Positions 41,311 through 53,678 of a stretch of 64,000 nucleotides of DNA are shown piece after piece. The position numbers and the translations under genes were made by a program. The DNA comes from Pseudacidovorax sp. GTDB taxonomy: Bacteria; Pseudomonadota; Gammaproteobacteria; Burkholderiales; Burkholderiaceae_C. Positions within the stretch are counted from its first letter, which is position 1; each line of letters starts with the position of its first letter. The stretch lies in NCBI RefSeq assembly GCF_017991995.1, contig NZ_JAGOPN010000021.1, positions 1 to 64,000 on the forward strand, in the 5' to 3' direction. The notes under the pieces were generated by a model that was not told the DNA's origin, made no database searches, and saw only the letters and a program-made list of their open reading frames with translations.

Positions 41311-42084
41311 ATGAATCCTCTTGTCACTCTGCAGGACCGCACGGTCGTCGTCACCGGCGCCGGCCAGGGCATCGGCAAGGCGCTGACCGAGCTGATCGTT
41401 CAGCTCGATGGCCGCGTGGTGGCGGTGGACATGAACGGCGACGGCCTGCGCTCCGCCCTGGCCGAGCTGCCCGCCGACCGGGTGATGACGGTGGTCGGCA
41501 GCGTGACCGACGCCGCGCTGGCCACCCGCGCCGTGGACGAGGCGGTGGAGCGCTTCGGTGCGCTGCACGGCCTGGTCAACAACGCCGGCATCACCCGCCC
41601 GGCCATGATCGAGAAGATGACCGACCAGCAATGGAAGGACGTGATCGACGTGCACCTCACCGGCAGCTTCTACTGGCTGCAGGCCGTGGGCCGGCACATG
41701 GTGGCGCGGTCGCGGGGCGGCGACAGCCGCGGCGGCTCGATCATCAACATCTCTTCGGACGCGGGGCGCAAGGGCTCCATCGGCCAGATCAACTACGCGG
41801 CCGCCAAGGCCGGCCTGCTGGGCATGACGATGACCGCCGCCCGCGAATGGGGCCGCTACAACATCCGCACCAACTCCATCTGCTTCGGCGTGGTGGAAAC
41901 GCCCATGACCGAAGTGGTGCGCGGCGAGAAGTTCAAGGACGGCATGCTGGCGCAGATTCCCCTGGGCCGCTGGTCCACCGCCGAGGAGGCGGTGCGCATG
42001 CTGGCCTTCCTGCTGTCGGATGCAGGCAGCTACATGACCGGCCAGCACATCGGCGTCAACGGCGGCTTCCACATCAGCCTCTGA
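41311..42084 (+). CDS. short-chain dehydrogenase/reductase (SDR)
   Basis: 257 aa from the ATG at 41311. GGAG at 41298-41301 is correctly spaced for it, whereas an ATG at 41296 has no ribosome site and nearly touches the operator. NAD(P)-binding GAGQGIG at 16-22, NNAG at 90-93, Ser148/149, and Tyr162-x3-Lys166 (YAAAK) are all present. Acidic D40 after the second strand suggests NAD(H). It probably oxidises a hydroxyacyl-CoA or a ring alcohol. It starts an operon running to 45860 with an AttH-like protein, crotonase, MaoC protein and NMO-type flavoprotein. Confidence 0.92.
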   Translation: MNPLVTLQDRTVVVTGAGQGIGKALTELIVQLDGRVVAVDMNGDGLRSALAELPADRVMTVVGSVTDAALATRAVDEAVERFGALHGLVNNAGITRPAMIEKMTDQQWKDVIDVHLTGSFYWLQAVGRHMVARSRGGDSRGGSIINISSDAGRKGSIGQINYAAAKAGLLGMTMTAAREWGRYNIRTNSICFGVVETPMTEVVRGEKFKDGMLAQIPLGRWSTAEEAVRMLAFLLSDAGSYMTGQHIGVNGGFHISL

Positions 42085-42109
42085 GCGCCGCGACCCGCCA
42101 GGAGCCCCC

Positions 42110-45860
<3,751 letters not shown>

Positions 45861-45869
45861 GGGGGCGCG

Positions 45870-45896
45870 AGCAAGGCCGTCATGCCCGTCCTTGCT
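45870..45896. terminator. hairpin between convergent genes, candidate terminator
   Basis: Perfect 7-base arms AGCAAGG (45870-45876) and CCTTGCT (45890-45896), followed by GTTTG. It lies between the NMO stop (45860) and the minus-strand CoA-transferase stop (45930). The T-tract is short, so strength is uncertain. Confidence 0.5.
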
Positions 45897-45929
45897 GTTT
45901 GATCCAGCCGAGGCAAGCGGCGCGCCCGT

Positions 45930-47078
45930 TCAGCCCACGCCCGCGCCGCGCAGGGCGATGATGTCTGCGTCGCCGTAGCCGAGTTCGCGCAGGATCGCCT
46001 CGGTGTCCGTGCCAGCAGCCACCGGAGCGCGGGGCCGTTCGGGCGCGGAACGGCTGAAGCGTGGCGCCGGCGCCGGTTGCGTCAGGCCGTCCTGCGTGTA
46101 GAAGGCGTTGCGCGCCTTCTGGTGCGGATGGTCGGGCACCTCGTCCAGAGCCAGCACCGGCGCGAAGCACACGTCCGTGCCTTCGAGCAGGGCACACCAT
46201 TCGTCGCGTGTCTTCTGGGCGAAGCGGTGGGCCAGCTCGGCCTTCAGCGCCGGCCAGCGGCTGGCATCGTGCTGCGGCCAGGCCGCAGGGTCTTCGATGC
46301 CCAGCTTGTCCAGCAGCAGGGCGTAGAACTGCGGCTCGATGCTGCCCAGCGAGATCCAGCCGCCATCGGCGCAGCGGTAGCTGCCGTAGTAGTGGCTGCC
46401 GCCGTCCAGCACGCCGGTTCCGCGTGGCTTCGTGCGGCCGGCGGCCTGCACGCTGTGGAACAGCGTCATCAGCAGCGACACGCCGTCCACCATGGCCGCA
46501 TCGACCACCTGGCCCTTGCCGCTTCCCCGTGCCTCGAACAGCGCGCAGGCGATACCGAAGGCCAGCAGCATGGTGCCGCCGCCGTAGTCGCCCACCAGGT
46601 TGAGCGGCGCCACCGGCGCCTCGGGCGTTCCGATCATGCCCAGAGCGCCGGCCAGGGCGATGTAGTTGATGTCGTGCCCTGCGGCCGTGGCCAGGGGGCC
46701 TTCCTGGCCCCAGCCGGTCATGCGGCCATAGACCAGGCGCGGGTTACGCGCCAGGCAGGCGTCGGGCCCCAGCCCCAGCCGTTCCATGACGCCCGGGCGA
46801 AAGCCTTCCACCATCACGTCGGCGCCCTCGATCAGGCGCAGCAGCACCTCTCGGGCGGCGTCCTGCTTGACGTCGAGGGCGATGGAGCGCCGGCCGCGGC
46901 GCGAGATGTCCTTGTGCGGCGGCACCATGCCGCCGCCGCCGCCGCCGCCGGCGGCTGGGCCGGGGCGGTCGACGCGGATCACCTCGGCGCCCATGTCGGC
47001 CAGCAGCATGGCGGCTAGCGGGCCGGGGCCGATCGAGGCGATCTCGATCACGCGTACGCCGTGGAGCGGGCCGGCCAT
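45930..47078 (-). CDS. class III CoA-transferase / alpha-methylacyl-CoA racemase-like
   Basis: 382 aa from the ATG at 47078; the frame stays open to 47168 but GPLHGVRVIEIASIGPGPLA is the usual family start. Signatures: AAMLLADMGAEVIRVDRPG, RSIALDVKQ, LARNPRLVYGRMTGWGQEGP with the family GWGQxGP, and HDINYIALAG. The catalytic Asp position is in LVGDYGGGTM. GWGQxGP and DINY are more typical of alpha-methylacyl-CoA racemases than of formyl-CoA transferases, so it may epimerise a methyl-branched acyl-CoA. A run of seven Gly (residues ~48-54, GCC/GGC codons) near the active site is unusual. Confidence 0.87.
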   Translation of the reverse strand: MAGPLHGVRVIEIASIGPGPLAAMLLADMGAEVIRVDRPGPAAGGGGGGGMVPPHKDISRRGRRSIALDVKQDAAREVLLRLIEGADVMVEGFRPGVMERLGLGPDACLARNPRLVYGRMTGWGQEGPLATAAGHDINYIALAGALGMIGTPEAPVAPLNLVGDYGGGTMLLAFGIACALFEARGSGKGQVVDAAMVDGVSLLMTLFHSVQAAGRTKPRGTGVLDGGSHYYGSYRCADGGWISLGSIEPQFYALLLDKLGIEDPAAWPQHDASRWPALKAELAHRFAQKTRDEWCALLEGTDVCFAPVLALDEVPDHPHQKARNAFYTQDGLTQPAPAPRFSRSAPERPRAPVAAGTDTEAILRELGYGDADIIALRGAGVG

Positions 47079-47156
47079 CAGCGTGGCGCTCCGAGGGCGC
47101 GGATGGGTGTGTGGACAAGCATGGCGTTCTTCCAGGGCAGCGAATATGATTGTGAA

Positions 47157-47167
47157 TGGCTGTACCA
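47157..47167. promoter_or_regulatory. FadR-type palindrome (weaker) before the racemase-like gene
   Basis: TGGCTGTACCA has one mismatch to TGGTnnnACCA. It is 79 bases upstream of the minus-strand start at 47078 and is the right-most such site seen. Confidence 0.5.
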
Positions 47168-47329
47168 ATAGAATCTAGCACGCCGGGCGTCGACTTGTCG
47201 ACGCGGCGCGTGCCACAGCCGCAGTGGCTGCCATTGCCGTGCCGGATCCGGCTACCGCGGTCGCGGCCGACCCCGACGCAGCATGGTGACGGGCACGGCC
47301 GGACTGGCCGTGTACCGACGATTGGACGC

Positions 47330-47782
47330 ATGAACCCGATTCAGCGAACTGCCAGCACCGCCACTTTCGCCCTTTCCGGCCTCGCCGCCCTTGGCGCCGC
47401 CGTGGCGGCCGACGTCAATCCGCTCGATGCCGAGCGCTGGAAGACCCGGCCGCTGGTGGTCGTCGCACCGCGCGCCGACGACCCGCTGCTGCGCGAGGTC
47501 GAGGCCACCCTTGCCCGGACGGCCGCGCGCGAGGCCTTCATCGAACGCGAGATGGTGCTCTACCGGGTGGTGGCCGGCGTCGGCAGCCGCGACGGCCGGG
47601 CCCTGACGCCCGGACAGACCCGGGCGCTGCTTGCCGCGCTCGAACTCCGCGCCGATGCCCCCGCGCAGCTGGTGCTGGTGGGCAAGGACGGCGGCGCCAA
47701 GCTGCGCCAGAACGGCGGCGCCGACCTGGCCGAGATCTTCCGCACCATCGACCGCATGCCGATGCGCCAGTCGGGCCGCTGA
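47330..47782 (+). CDS. DUF4174 domain protein, secreted
   Basis: 150 aa from the ATG at 47330, giving a signal peptide (TFALSGLAALGAAVAA). The mature chain matches DUF4174: RPLVVVAPRADDPLLREVEATL, EREMVLYRVVAGVG and QLVLVGKDGGAKLR, a thioredoxin-like layout without a CxxC. Its function is unknown; it is probably periplasmic. It marks the end of the catabolic island, as the following genes are unrelated. Confidence 0.75.
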   Translation: MNPIQRTASTATFALSGLAALGAAVAADVNPLDAERWKTRPLVVVAPRADDPLLREVEATLARTAAREAFIEREMVLYRVVAGVGSRDGRALTPGQTRALLAALELRADAPAQLVLVGKDGGAKLRQNGGADLAEIFRTIDRMPMRQSGR

Positions 47783-47926
47783 GCCGCCCCGCGCGGCATG
47801 GCCGCCTGCGCAGCGCGTAGGCGGCGGACTTCAGCGGCATCAGCCGCCGTCCGCGAGGCCGCGAGGGCCCGCCTCCCGGATCATCTGCCGCACTCGATCA
47901 CCACCACGAACGTGCGGGAGCCGGTC

Positions 47927-48127
47927 ATGCATTCGATGGAAAAGTACCTTGCCGAAGAGCCCTTCGCCCTGCGCCGCAGCGAGCGCTCCGACATCAACGT
48001 CAACGACCGCACCGAGATCCGCCACTATGCCCAGGAACTGGGCGTCGACGAGCAGCACCTGATCGGCGCAGTCGACCGAGCAGGCCTGAACGGCCGTGCG
48101 GTGCAGGCGCACCTGGGCTGCTGCTGA
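47927..48127 (+). CDS. DUF3606 small protein
   Basis: 66 aa from the ATG at 47927, with GGGAG upstream; an internal ATG at 47936 is possible. The core is DINVNDRTEIRHYAQELGVDE then HLIGAVDRAGLNGRAVQAHL, which is the DUF3606 pattern (RINVNE...RYW...LGVSEEQL...AVxxVG...VRxHL). The family is small, helical and of unknown function, often in several copies in proteobacteria. The product ends in Cys-Cys. Confidence 0.75.
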   Translation: MHSMEKYLAEEPFALRRSERSDINVNDRTEIRHYAQELGVDEQHLIGAVDRAGLNGRAVQAHLGCC

Positions 48128-48219
48128 GCGCACCCGTCCCTGGCCGAGTCTGAAGCCTCCCATGCCCGCGCCGCCTTCGTGTGAGCGCCGCAATTCCTCT
48201 CCCTGACTTCAGACGCCTG

Positions 48220-50025
48220 ATGTCCGCCATCGCGCCGCCCGAACCCGTCGACCTTTCGCCCAAGCCCCGCGACCGCAGCAACAAGCAGCGCCGACACCGC
48301 GCCCCCACGCTCTCGATGGCGGCGTGGCGCCAGTTCATGGAAGTGGCCCGCCCGTACTGGGTGGGCGACCAGCGGGTCAAGGCCTGGAGCCTGCTGGGTG
48401 TGCTGCTGGTGGTGATGCTGTGCGAGACGCAGCTGGCCGTCATGCTGATCTCGCGCACCGGGGAGATGACCTCGGCTTTGGCCGCCCGGGATGCCGATCG
48501 CTTCTGGAGCGCCGTGCGCTGGAGCCTGGTGGTACTGGCCTTCGCGGCCCCCATGTATGCCGGCTACTACTACCTGCGGGACTACCTCGGCAACCACTGG
48601 CGCCGCTGGCTCACGCACCGCTTCCTCGACGGCTACCTGCAGCAGCGGCGCTACTACGAGCTGGGCAGCCGGCAGGACCTGGACAACCCCGACCAGCGCA
48701 TCAGCGAGGACATCAACACCTTCACCGGCCGCTCCATCAACTACGCGCTGATCTTCCTCGGCTCGCTGATGCAGCTGGTGGCCTTCAGCGCCGTGCTGTG
48801 GTCCATCTCGAAGATGCTGGTGCTCTTCCTGGCCATCTATGCCACGGTGGGCACGGTGGTGGCGCTGTATGTCTTCGGGGCACCGCTGATCCGGCTCAAC
48901 TTCTGGCAGCTGCGGCGCGAGGCGGACTTCCGCTTCGGCCTGATGCGCTTCCGCGAGAACGCCGAGTCCATCGCCTTCTACCGCGGTGAGGCGCAGGAGC
49001 GCATGGAACTGGACAACCGTTTCCAGGCGGCTTTTGCCAACTACGGCCGGCTCATCAAGAAGCAGCGCTCGCTCAACCTCTTCCAGCGCGCCTTCAGCCA
49101 GCTGACGCTGGTGGTGCCCAGCATCATCCTGGCGGGCGAGGTGCTCGCCGGGAACCTTGAAGTGGGCCGCGCCGTTCAGGCGGGCGGCGCCTTCGCCGCG
49201 GTGCTGGGTGCCGTGGGCCTGATCGTGGACAACTTCGAAGGCCTGAGCCGCTTCGTGGCCGGCATCGACCGGCTTCATACGCTGGCGGGCGTGGTCATGC
49301 CCGGCAGCACGCGCGCGCCCTCGGCCGTGGCCGTCGCAACGCCACCCGATACGCAGATCCAGAGCGAGTGCGGCGACGACGAACTCTGCGTGGAGAACGT
49401 CACGCTCTACACGCCGCAGTTCAACCGGCTGCTGATCCGCGACCTGTCGCTGCGCCTGGGGCCGGGCGAGGGGCTGATGATCGCGGGCCCGAGCGGCTGC
49501 GGAAAGAGCTCGCTGCTGCGGGCCCTGGCCGGGCTGTGGCGCAATGGCAGCGGCACGGTACGCACCCTGCCGCCCGAGCAGGTGTTCTTCCTGCCGCAGC
49601 GGCCCTACATGCAACTGGGCACGCTGCGCAGCCAGATCCTCTACCCGGCCGATGCGTCGAAGCACAGCGATGCGCAGTTGCTCGACATCCTGGATGCCGT
49701 GCACCTGGGCGGCCTGGCCGAGCGCGTGGGCGGCCTGGATGCGGTGCACGACTGGGAGAAGCTGCTCTCCATGGGCGAGCAGCAGCGCATGGCCTTCGCG
49801 CGCGTGCTGGCCCGCCGGCCGCGCGTGGTCATCCTGGACGAGGCCACCAGTGCGCTGGACGCGGCCACGGAGGCGGCGCTGTACCAGCGCCTGCGCGACA
49901 CCGGCTCGACCATGGTCAGCATTGCGCACCGGCATGCCGTGCTGCGCTACCACACGCATGTGCTGGAACTGTTGGGCGGTGGCGAATGGCGCATACAGCC
50001 GGCCCAGGACTTCTCGGCAGAGTAG
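48220..50025 (+). CDS. SbmA/BacA/YddA-type ABC transporter, fused membrane and ATPase domains
   Basis: 601 aa from the ATG at 48220; a GTG at 48181 is an alternative and neither has a clear ribosome site. The N-terminal half is the ABC_membrane_2 domain with six hydrophobic segments (LLGVLLVVMLCETQLAVMLI; YALIFLGSLMQLVAFSAVLW) and the family stretch NPDQRISEDINTFT. The C-terminal ATPase has Walker A GPSGCGKSS, signature LSMGEQQRMAFARVL and Walker B VVILDEATSALD. YddA-like transporters are half-size and work as homodimers in the inner membrane. The cargo is unknown (peptides or fatty-acyl compounds in relatives). Confidence 0.9.
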   Translation: MSAIAPPEPVDLSPKPRDRSNKQRRHRAPTLSMAAWRQFMEVARPYWVGDQRVKAWSLLGVLLVVMLCETQLAVMLISRTGEMTSALAARDADRFWSAVRWSLVVLAFAAPMYAGYYYLRDYLGNHWRRWLTHRFLDGYLQQRRYYELGSRQDLDNPDQRISEDINTFTGRSINYALIFLGSLMQLVAFSAVLWSISKMLVLFLAIYATVGTVVALYVFGAPLIRLNFWQLRREADFRFGLMRFRENAESIAFYRGEAQERMELDNRFQAAFANYGRLIKKQRSLNLFQRAFSQLTLVVPSIILAGEVLAGNLEVGRAVQAGGAFAAVLGAVGLIVDNFEGLSRFVAGIDRLHTLAGVVMPGSTRAPSAVAVATPPDTQIQSECGDDELCVENVTLYTPQFNRLLIRDLSLRLGPGEGLMIAGPSGCGKSSLLRALAGLWRNGSGTVRTLPPEQVFFLPQRPYMQLGTLRSQILYPADASKHSDAQLLDILDAVHLGGLAERVGGLDAVHDWEKLLSMGEQQRMAFARVLARRPRVVILDEATSALDAATEAALYQRLRDTGSTMVSIAHRHAVLRYHTHVLELLGGGEWRIQPAQDFSAE

Positions 50026-50108
50026 CTTCTGCCTGGCTGCGTCACCTGGGTCCTTTGGTCGGGAGCAATGGCTTTGTCACGCGCCAACCCATGGTCCACT
50101 CCTGACCC

Positions 50109-50633
50109 ATGCAGCCGACCGCTCTGATCGTCACGTTGCGCATGGACGATGCGTCCGCCGCGGCGCTGACTGCGCTTCGCAGCGCTCACTTTCCGCCATC
50201 GCGCAACTGGCTCGATGCGCACGTCACCCTGTTCCATGCCTTGCCCATCGCGGAATTGTCGAGGGTGCGGGAGGACATGGCGGACATCGCCAATCGCACC
50301 ACGCCCTTCAAGCTGGATGTGGACCGCGTGCAGTTCCTTGGGGCGGGCGTCGCTTATGCCATGAGCGCGCCGGAAGCGCTGCGGTTGCGCGCGACGCTCG
50401 CAACGGCCTGGTCGGGCTTGCTCGGCGCGCAGGACCGGCAGTGGCGCGGCCCGCTGCACGTGACGGTGCAGAACAAGGTGCGTCCCGATCAGGCCCGGAT
50501 GCTGCATGCCGAACTTGCTCGCGACTTCGTGCCCTGGAAGGTCGGAGCGACCGCCCTGGAGCTCTGGTATTACATGGGCGGGCCTTGGGAGCCGGTGGCG
50601 GCGTTTGCGTTCACCGGGCCCGCGTCAGGCTGA
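50109..50633 (+). CDS. 2'-5' RNA ligase / 2H phosphoesterase family protein
   Basis: 174 aa. The two H-x-T motifs of the 2H fold are present: HVTLFHAL at about 38-45 and HVTVQNK at about 118-124, each preceded by a hydrophobic strand. Length and spacing match bacterial LigT-like proteins and relatives that hydrolyse or form cyclic phosphates on RNA or nucleotides. It is alone on its strand between an ABC transporter and the convergent NitT-type operon, so context gives no function. Confidence 0.85.
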   Translation: MQPTALIVTLRMDDASAAALTALRSAHFPPSRNWLDAHVTLFHALPIAELSRVREDMADIANRTTPFKLDVDRVQFLGAGVAYAMSAPEALRLRATLATAWSGLLGAQDRQWRGPLHVTVQNKVRPDQARMLHAELARDFVPWKVGATALELWYYMGGPWEPVAAFAFTGPASG

Positions 50634-50750
50634 AGGCGGTGCCCGCATCGTTCGCGTCCTGGCGTTGCTGCGGGCGCTGATTCGCCACCCTGCCCCTCCT
50701 GCGCGTTGGACTGCAGCAGTCAACGGGCCATCCCGGAACTGGGAGCGCGC

Positions 50751-51848
50751 TCAGACCCGGAAACTGCGTGCTTGCGCGGCGATCTTGTCGGCGTCGAAGG
50801 CGTTGATCTCGTCGATCAGGTCGTTGGTGAAGTAGTCCTGGGGCCGCTGCACCTTCGTCCAGCCGAAGATGTCGATCAACGCAGCCAGCGACTGAGGCCG
50901 GAAGTAGCCCCACTTGTGCATGCCATCGTTGTCCTGGAAGGACAGCGACTCGATCTGTGCCTTCATCACGCGCATCGCGTCCTGCAGCGCCTTGTCGGGG
51001 TTGCCGCCCTGGGGCATCTGCTCGGGGAAGGCCTTCCAGTGCAGGCGGATGGCGGCCTCGGGGTTGTTGATGAGGAAGATCGTGCTCTTGGCGATGGCGC
51101 GGCCCACGCCCACCACCGTGCGCCGGTTGCGGGCGATGTAATCACGCCGCACGAAGTTGCTGGCGCCGAAGAGATCCTTGAAGCGCGGCGGCGAAGGCAG
51201 TGCGCGCAGGGTGATGCCAAGGCTTTCGAGCTGCCGCGTCTGCGAGCGGGGTGCGACATAGGCGGCCACCTGTCCCGAGCGCAGCGCCTGGCCCGCCTGT
51301 GCGCCAGCTCCCACCGCGATCACGCGCAGGTCCGTGCCGGGCACCAGGCCCGCCTCGCGCGCCGCGAATTCCACCATCGCCACGCCTTCGTTGGCGAGCG
51401 TGGGCACGCCGATGAGCTTGCCGCGCAGGTCGGCGAGGGTGCGGGCCGGGTGGTCGGTGGGGACCGCCACCTCCACAGGGTAGCTGCGGATCTGCTGGTA
51501 GAAGAAGGTGAGGCCCAGGTCCTGGCCCGCGGCGGCGCGCGACATCACCGGAATGAAGGAGCCCGAGCCCATGTCCTGGTTGCCCGAGGCCACCAGCTGT
51601 ACTGCACCCGTGATGCCGGCGGCACCCGCGAGCACCGGCTCCACGCGCACGCTTTCCTCGTCGTAGTAGCCGAGCGCGGTGGGGATGGAGGTCTGGTTGG
51701 AGATCACCACCGACAGCGTGGGGATCGCCAGCACGTAGCGCACGCGCGAGGGCGCGGCCGCCAGTGCGCGCAAGGGCCCGGCCGACACTGTGGCGGCGGC
51801 TGCGGCACGCAAGAGTGTGCGGCGCTGGATCGGGAATGCAGGGGTCAT
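50751..51848 (-). CDS. NitT/TauT-type ABC transporter, substrate-binding protein
   Basis: 365 aa from the ATG at 51848. The N-terminus QRRTLLRAAAAATVSAGPLR with an RR pair looks like a Tat-type signal. The NMT1/SsuA-like fold follows: GYYDEESVRVEPVLAGAAG, VQLVASGNQDMGSGSF, DHPARTLADLRGKLIGVPTL. It should deliver a small organic solute (sulfonates, nitrogen heterocycles or similar in relatives) to the permease encoded just upstream. It is the third gene of the ATPase/permease/binding-protein operon reading left from 53465. Confidence 0.9.
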   Translation of the reverse strand: MTPAFPIQRRTLLRAAAAATVSAGPLRALAAAPSRVRYVLAIPTLSVVISNQTSIPTALGYYDEESVRVEPVLAGAAGITGAVQLVASGNQDMGSGSFIPVMSRAAAGQDLGLTFFYQQIRSYPVEVAVPTDHPARTLADLRGKLIGVPTLANEGVAMVEFAAREAGLVPGTDLRVIAVGAGAQAGQALRSGQVAAYVAPRSQTRQLESLGITLRALPSPPRFKDLFGASNFVRRDYIARNRRTVVGVGRAIAKSTIFLINNPEAAIRLHWKAFPEQMPQGGNPDKALQDAMRVMKAQIESLSFQDNDGMHKWGYFRPQSLAALIDIFGWTKVQRPQDYFTNDLIDEINAFDADKIAAQARSFRV

Positions 51849-51906
51849 GGACGACGGCTCCGGTTCAAGAGTGGGATCGGGTGCATGCAGCGCGGGCAAG
51901 GCGGGG

Positions 51907-52692
51907 TCAGACGCTGGGCGGCGTCCGGCGTGCCTTCTCGGAGGGGTCCCAGAACAGCACGCGCCGGCGCAGCATCTTGATCAGGCGGTTGAGCACCAGG
52001 CCGATCACCGACAGCAGCAGCAGCACCGAGAACTGGCCCGCCACGTCCATGTTGAAGCTCATGGTCTGGATCAGCGTGCCCAGCCCCGCTTCGGCGCCCA
52101 CGAACTCCGCCACGATCACGCCGATGAGCGACAGCACCACGGCCAGCTCCAGTCCGGCGATGACGAAGGGCAGGGCGCCGGGCAAGCGCAGGTGCCGGAA
52201 GACCTGCCAGGGCGAGGCGCCCAGCGACAGCATGAGGCTGACCCGGTCCTCGTCGGCCGAGCGCAGGCCGGCGATGGTGTTCACCATGAGCGGGAAGAAG
52301 CAGATGATGGCGGCGCTGAACACCTTGGACTGCATGCCCAGGCCCAGCCAGAGCGCGAAGATGGGCGCGAGCGCCACCTTGGGCATGGACTGGAACATGA
52401 TGATGTAGGGATACATCAGCATGTCCACGGAGCGGTAGGTGGCGATCAGCGTGCCCAGCAGCAGGCCCAGGCCGGTGCCGATGACGAAGCCCAGCAGCGT
52501 CTCCAGCAGCGTGACGGCGCCATGGCGCAGGTACATGCCCGATGCCAGGCCGCGCACCAGCGCGGCGAACACCTCGCTGGGCGAGGGCAGCACGTAGTTG
52601 GGCACCGCGCCCAGGCGGCACACCGCCTCCCACAGCAGGAGCGTGCACAGGAACAGCGCGATCACCATGGCCAGTTGTCGTCGGGTCATCAT
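51907..52692 (-). CDS. NitT/TauT-type ABC transporter, permease
   Basis: 261 aa from the ATG at 52692, overlapping the ATPase stop (TGATG). A first TM helix (LAMVIALFLCTLLLWEAVC), the YVLPSPSEVFAAL segment, and the EAA-loop region SLGASPWQVFRHLRLPGALP identify an SsuC/TauC-like permease with about six TM helices. It forms the homodimeric channel with the ATPase. Expression should follow the LacI-type operator at 53524. Confidence 0.92.
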   Translation of the reverse strand: MMTRRQLAMVIALFLCTLLLWEAVCRLGAVPNYVLPSPSEVFAALVRGLASGMYLRHGAVTLLETLLGFVIGTGLGLLLGTLIATYRSVDMLMYPYIIMFQSMPKVALAPIFALWLGLGMQSKVFSAAIICFFPLMVNTIAGLRSADEDRVSLMLSLGASPWQVFRHLRLPGALPFVIAGLELAVVLSLIGVIVAEFVGAEAGLGTLIQTMSFNMDVAGQFSVLLLLSVIGLVLNRLIKMLRRRVLFWDPSEKARRTPPSV

Positions 52693-53465
52693 CAGTCCAC
52701 GCCTCCGCGCAGGTTGAACAGCGCACGGATGTGCGCCACATGGGCCCCGAATTCCGGCGAGGCCATCACCTCCAGGCCCCGCGGCCGGGGCAGGTCGATG
52801 CGGATGTCGTCGATGAGCCGGCCCGGGCGCGGCGACATCACCAGCACGCGGTCGGCCAGGTACACCGCCTCGGCGATCGAGTGGGTGATGAGCAGCACCG
52901 TCTTGCGCCGCTCCAGCCAGATGCGCTGCAGCTCGACATTCATGTGCTCGCGCGTCATGGCGTCCAGGGCGCCGAAGGGCTCGTCCATGAGCAGCAGGGT
53001 GGGGTCGTTGACCAGCGCACGGGCCAGGGCCGCGCGCTGTTGCATGCCGCCCGACAGCTCCCACGGATAGCGGGACTCGAAATCGGCCAGGCCGACCAGC
53101 GCCAGCAACTCGCGCGCCACGGCGGCATGCCGGGCGGGATCGAGTCGCAGGATCTGTGCCGGCAGCAGCACGTTCTGCAGCACCGTGCGCCAGGGAAAGA
53201 GCACCGGCGACTGGAAGACGATGCCGATGTCCTTGCGCGGCCCGCGCACGGGCTCGCCGCGGATGGCCACGCTGCCCTCGGAGTAGGGCTGCAGGCCGCC
53301 CACGGTCTTGAGCAGGGTGGACTTGCCGCAGCCCGAGGGCCCCACCACCGCGACGAAGGCGCCTTCCTCGACCCTCACGTCGAAGGATTGCAGGGCGACC
53401 AGCGCCTCGCCCCCGTTGGTGTAGCGCTTGGTGAGCGCCCGGATCTCGATGGCGGGGCGGTTCAT
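52692..53465 (-). CDS. NitT/TauT-type ABC transporter, ATPase
   Basis: 257 aa from the ATG at 53465. Walker A GPSGCGKST at about 42-50, Q-loop FQSPVLFPWRTV, signature LSGGMQQRAALARAL, Walker B LLLMDEPFGALD, and H-loop LLITHSIAEAV are complete. It is the first gene of the importer operon. A perfect TGCAACCGGTTGCA palindrome lies 59 bases upstream, inside the 213-base region shared with the divergent creatinase-like gene. Confidence 0.93.
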   Translation of the reverse strand: MNRPAIEIRALTKRYTNGGEALVALQSFDVRVEEGAFVAVVGPSGCGKSTLLKTVGGLQPYSEGSVAIRGEPVRGPRKDIGIVFQSPVLFPWRTVLQNVLLPAQILRLDPARHAAVARELLALVGLADFESRYPWELSGGMQQRAALARALVNDPTLLLMDEPFGALDAMTREHMNVELQRIWLERRKTVLLITHSIAEAVYLADRVLVMSPRPGRLIDDIRIDLPRPRGLEVMASPEFGAHVAHIRALFNLRGGVD

Positions 53466-53523
53466 GGCAGGCCCGCCCTGCGGCTGATGCGCGTCGAAAG
53501 GATCACGTTCATTCCTTGGTGGC

Positions 53524-53537
53524 TGCAACCGGTTGCA
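53524..53537. promoter_or_regulatory. LacI-type operator, importer side
   Basis: TGCAACCGGTTGCA is a perfect 14-base palindrome with the CG centre typical of LacI/PurR-family operators. The same 14-mer recurs at 53635, 111 bases away centre to centre, so looping between the two is possible. A LacI-family gene is at 57719. Confidence 0.75.
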
Positions 53538-53603
53538 TTTGCAGGGAATCGTGCCGCACCTCGTCTACCCTGTCAAACGATTTGTGTCCGATGCGCATTC
53601 GCT

Positions 53604-53649
53604 TGCGCCTTGCCGCGAGCTTTGCATATGATCATGCAACCGGTTGCAT
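53604..53649 (+). promoter_or_regulatory. promoter and LacI-type operator of the creatinase-like operon
   Basis: TTGCGC (53604-53609), 17-base spacer, TATGAT (53627-53632), then ATGCAACCGGTTGCAT (53634-53649), a perfect 16-base palindrome. The expected transcription start falls within the operator, the classic repressor position. The start codon at 53679 has TGGAGG at 53669-53674. Confidence 0.75.
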
Positions 53650-53678
53650 TTACGCCGGGCATTTCTCTGGAGGTTTCC

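Noticed and set aside
46930-46970. CRISPR-like or satellite repeat
   Set aside because: This is only a run of GCC/GGC codons for seven Gly in the CoA-transferase gene, not a spaced repeat array.
47079-47329. Possible small gene in the 250-base gap upstream of the DUF4174 gene
   Set aside because: The frame opens at 47156 but the residues before 47330 are Pro/Arg-rich and lack protein character; the gap is better read as promoter DNA with a FadR-type site.
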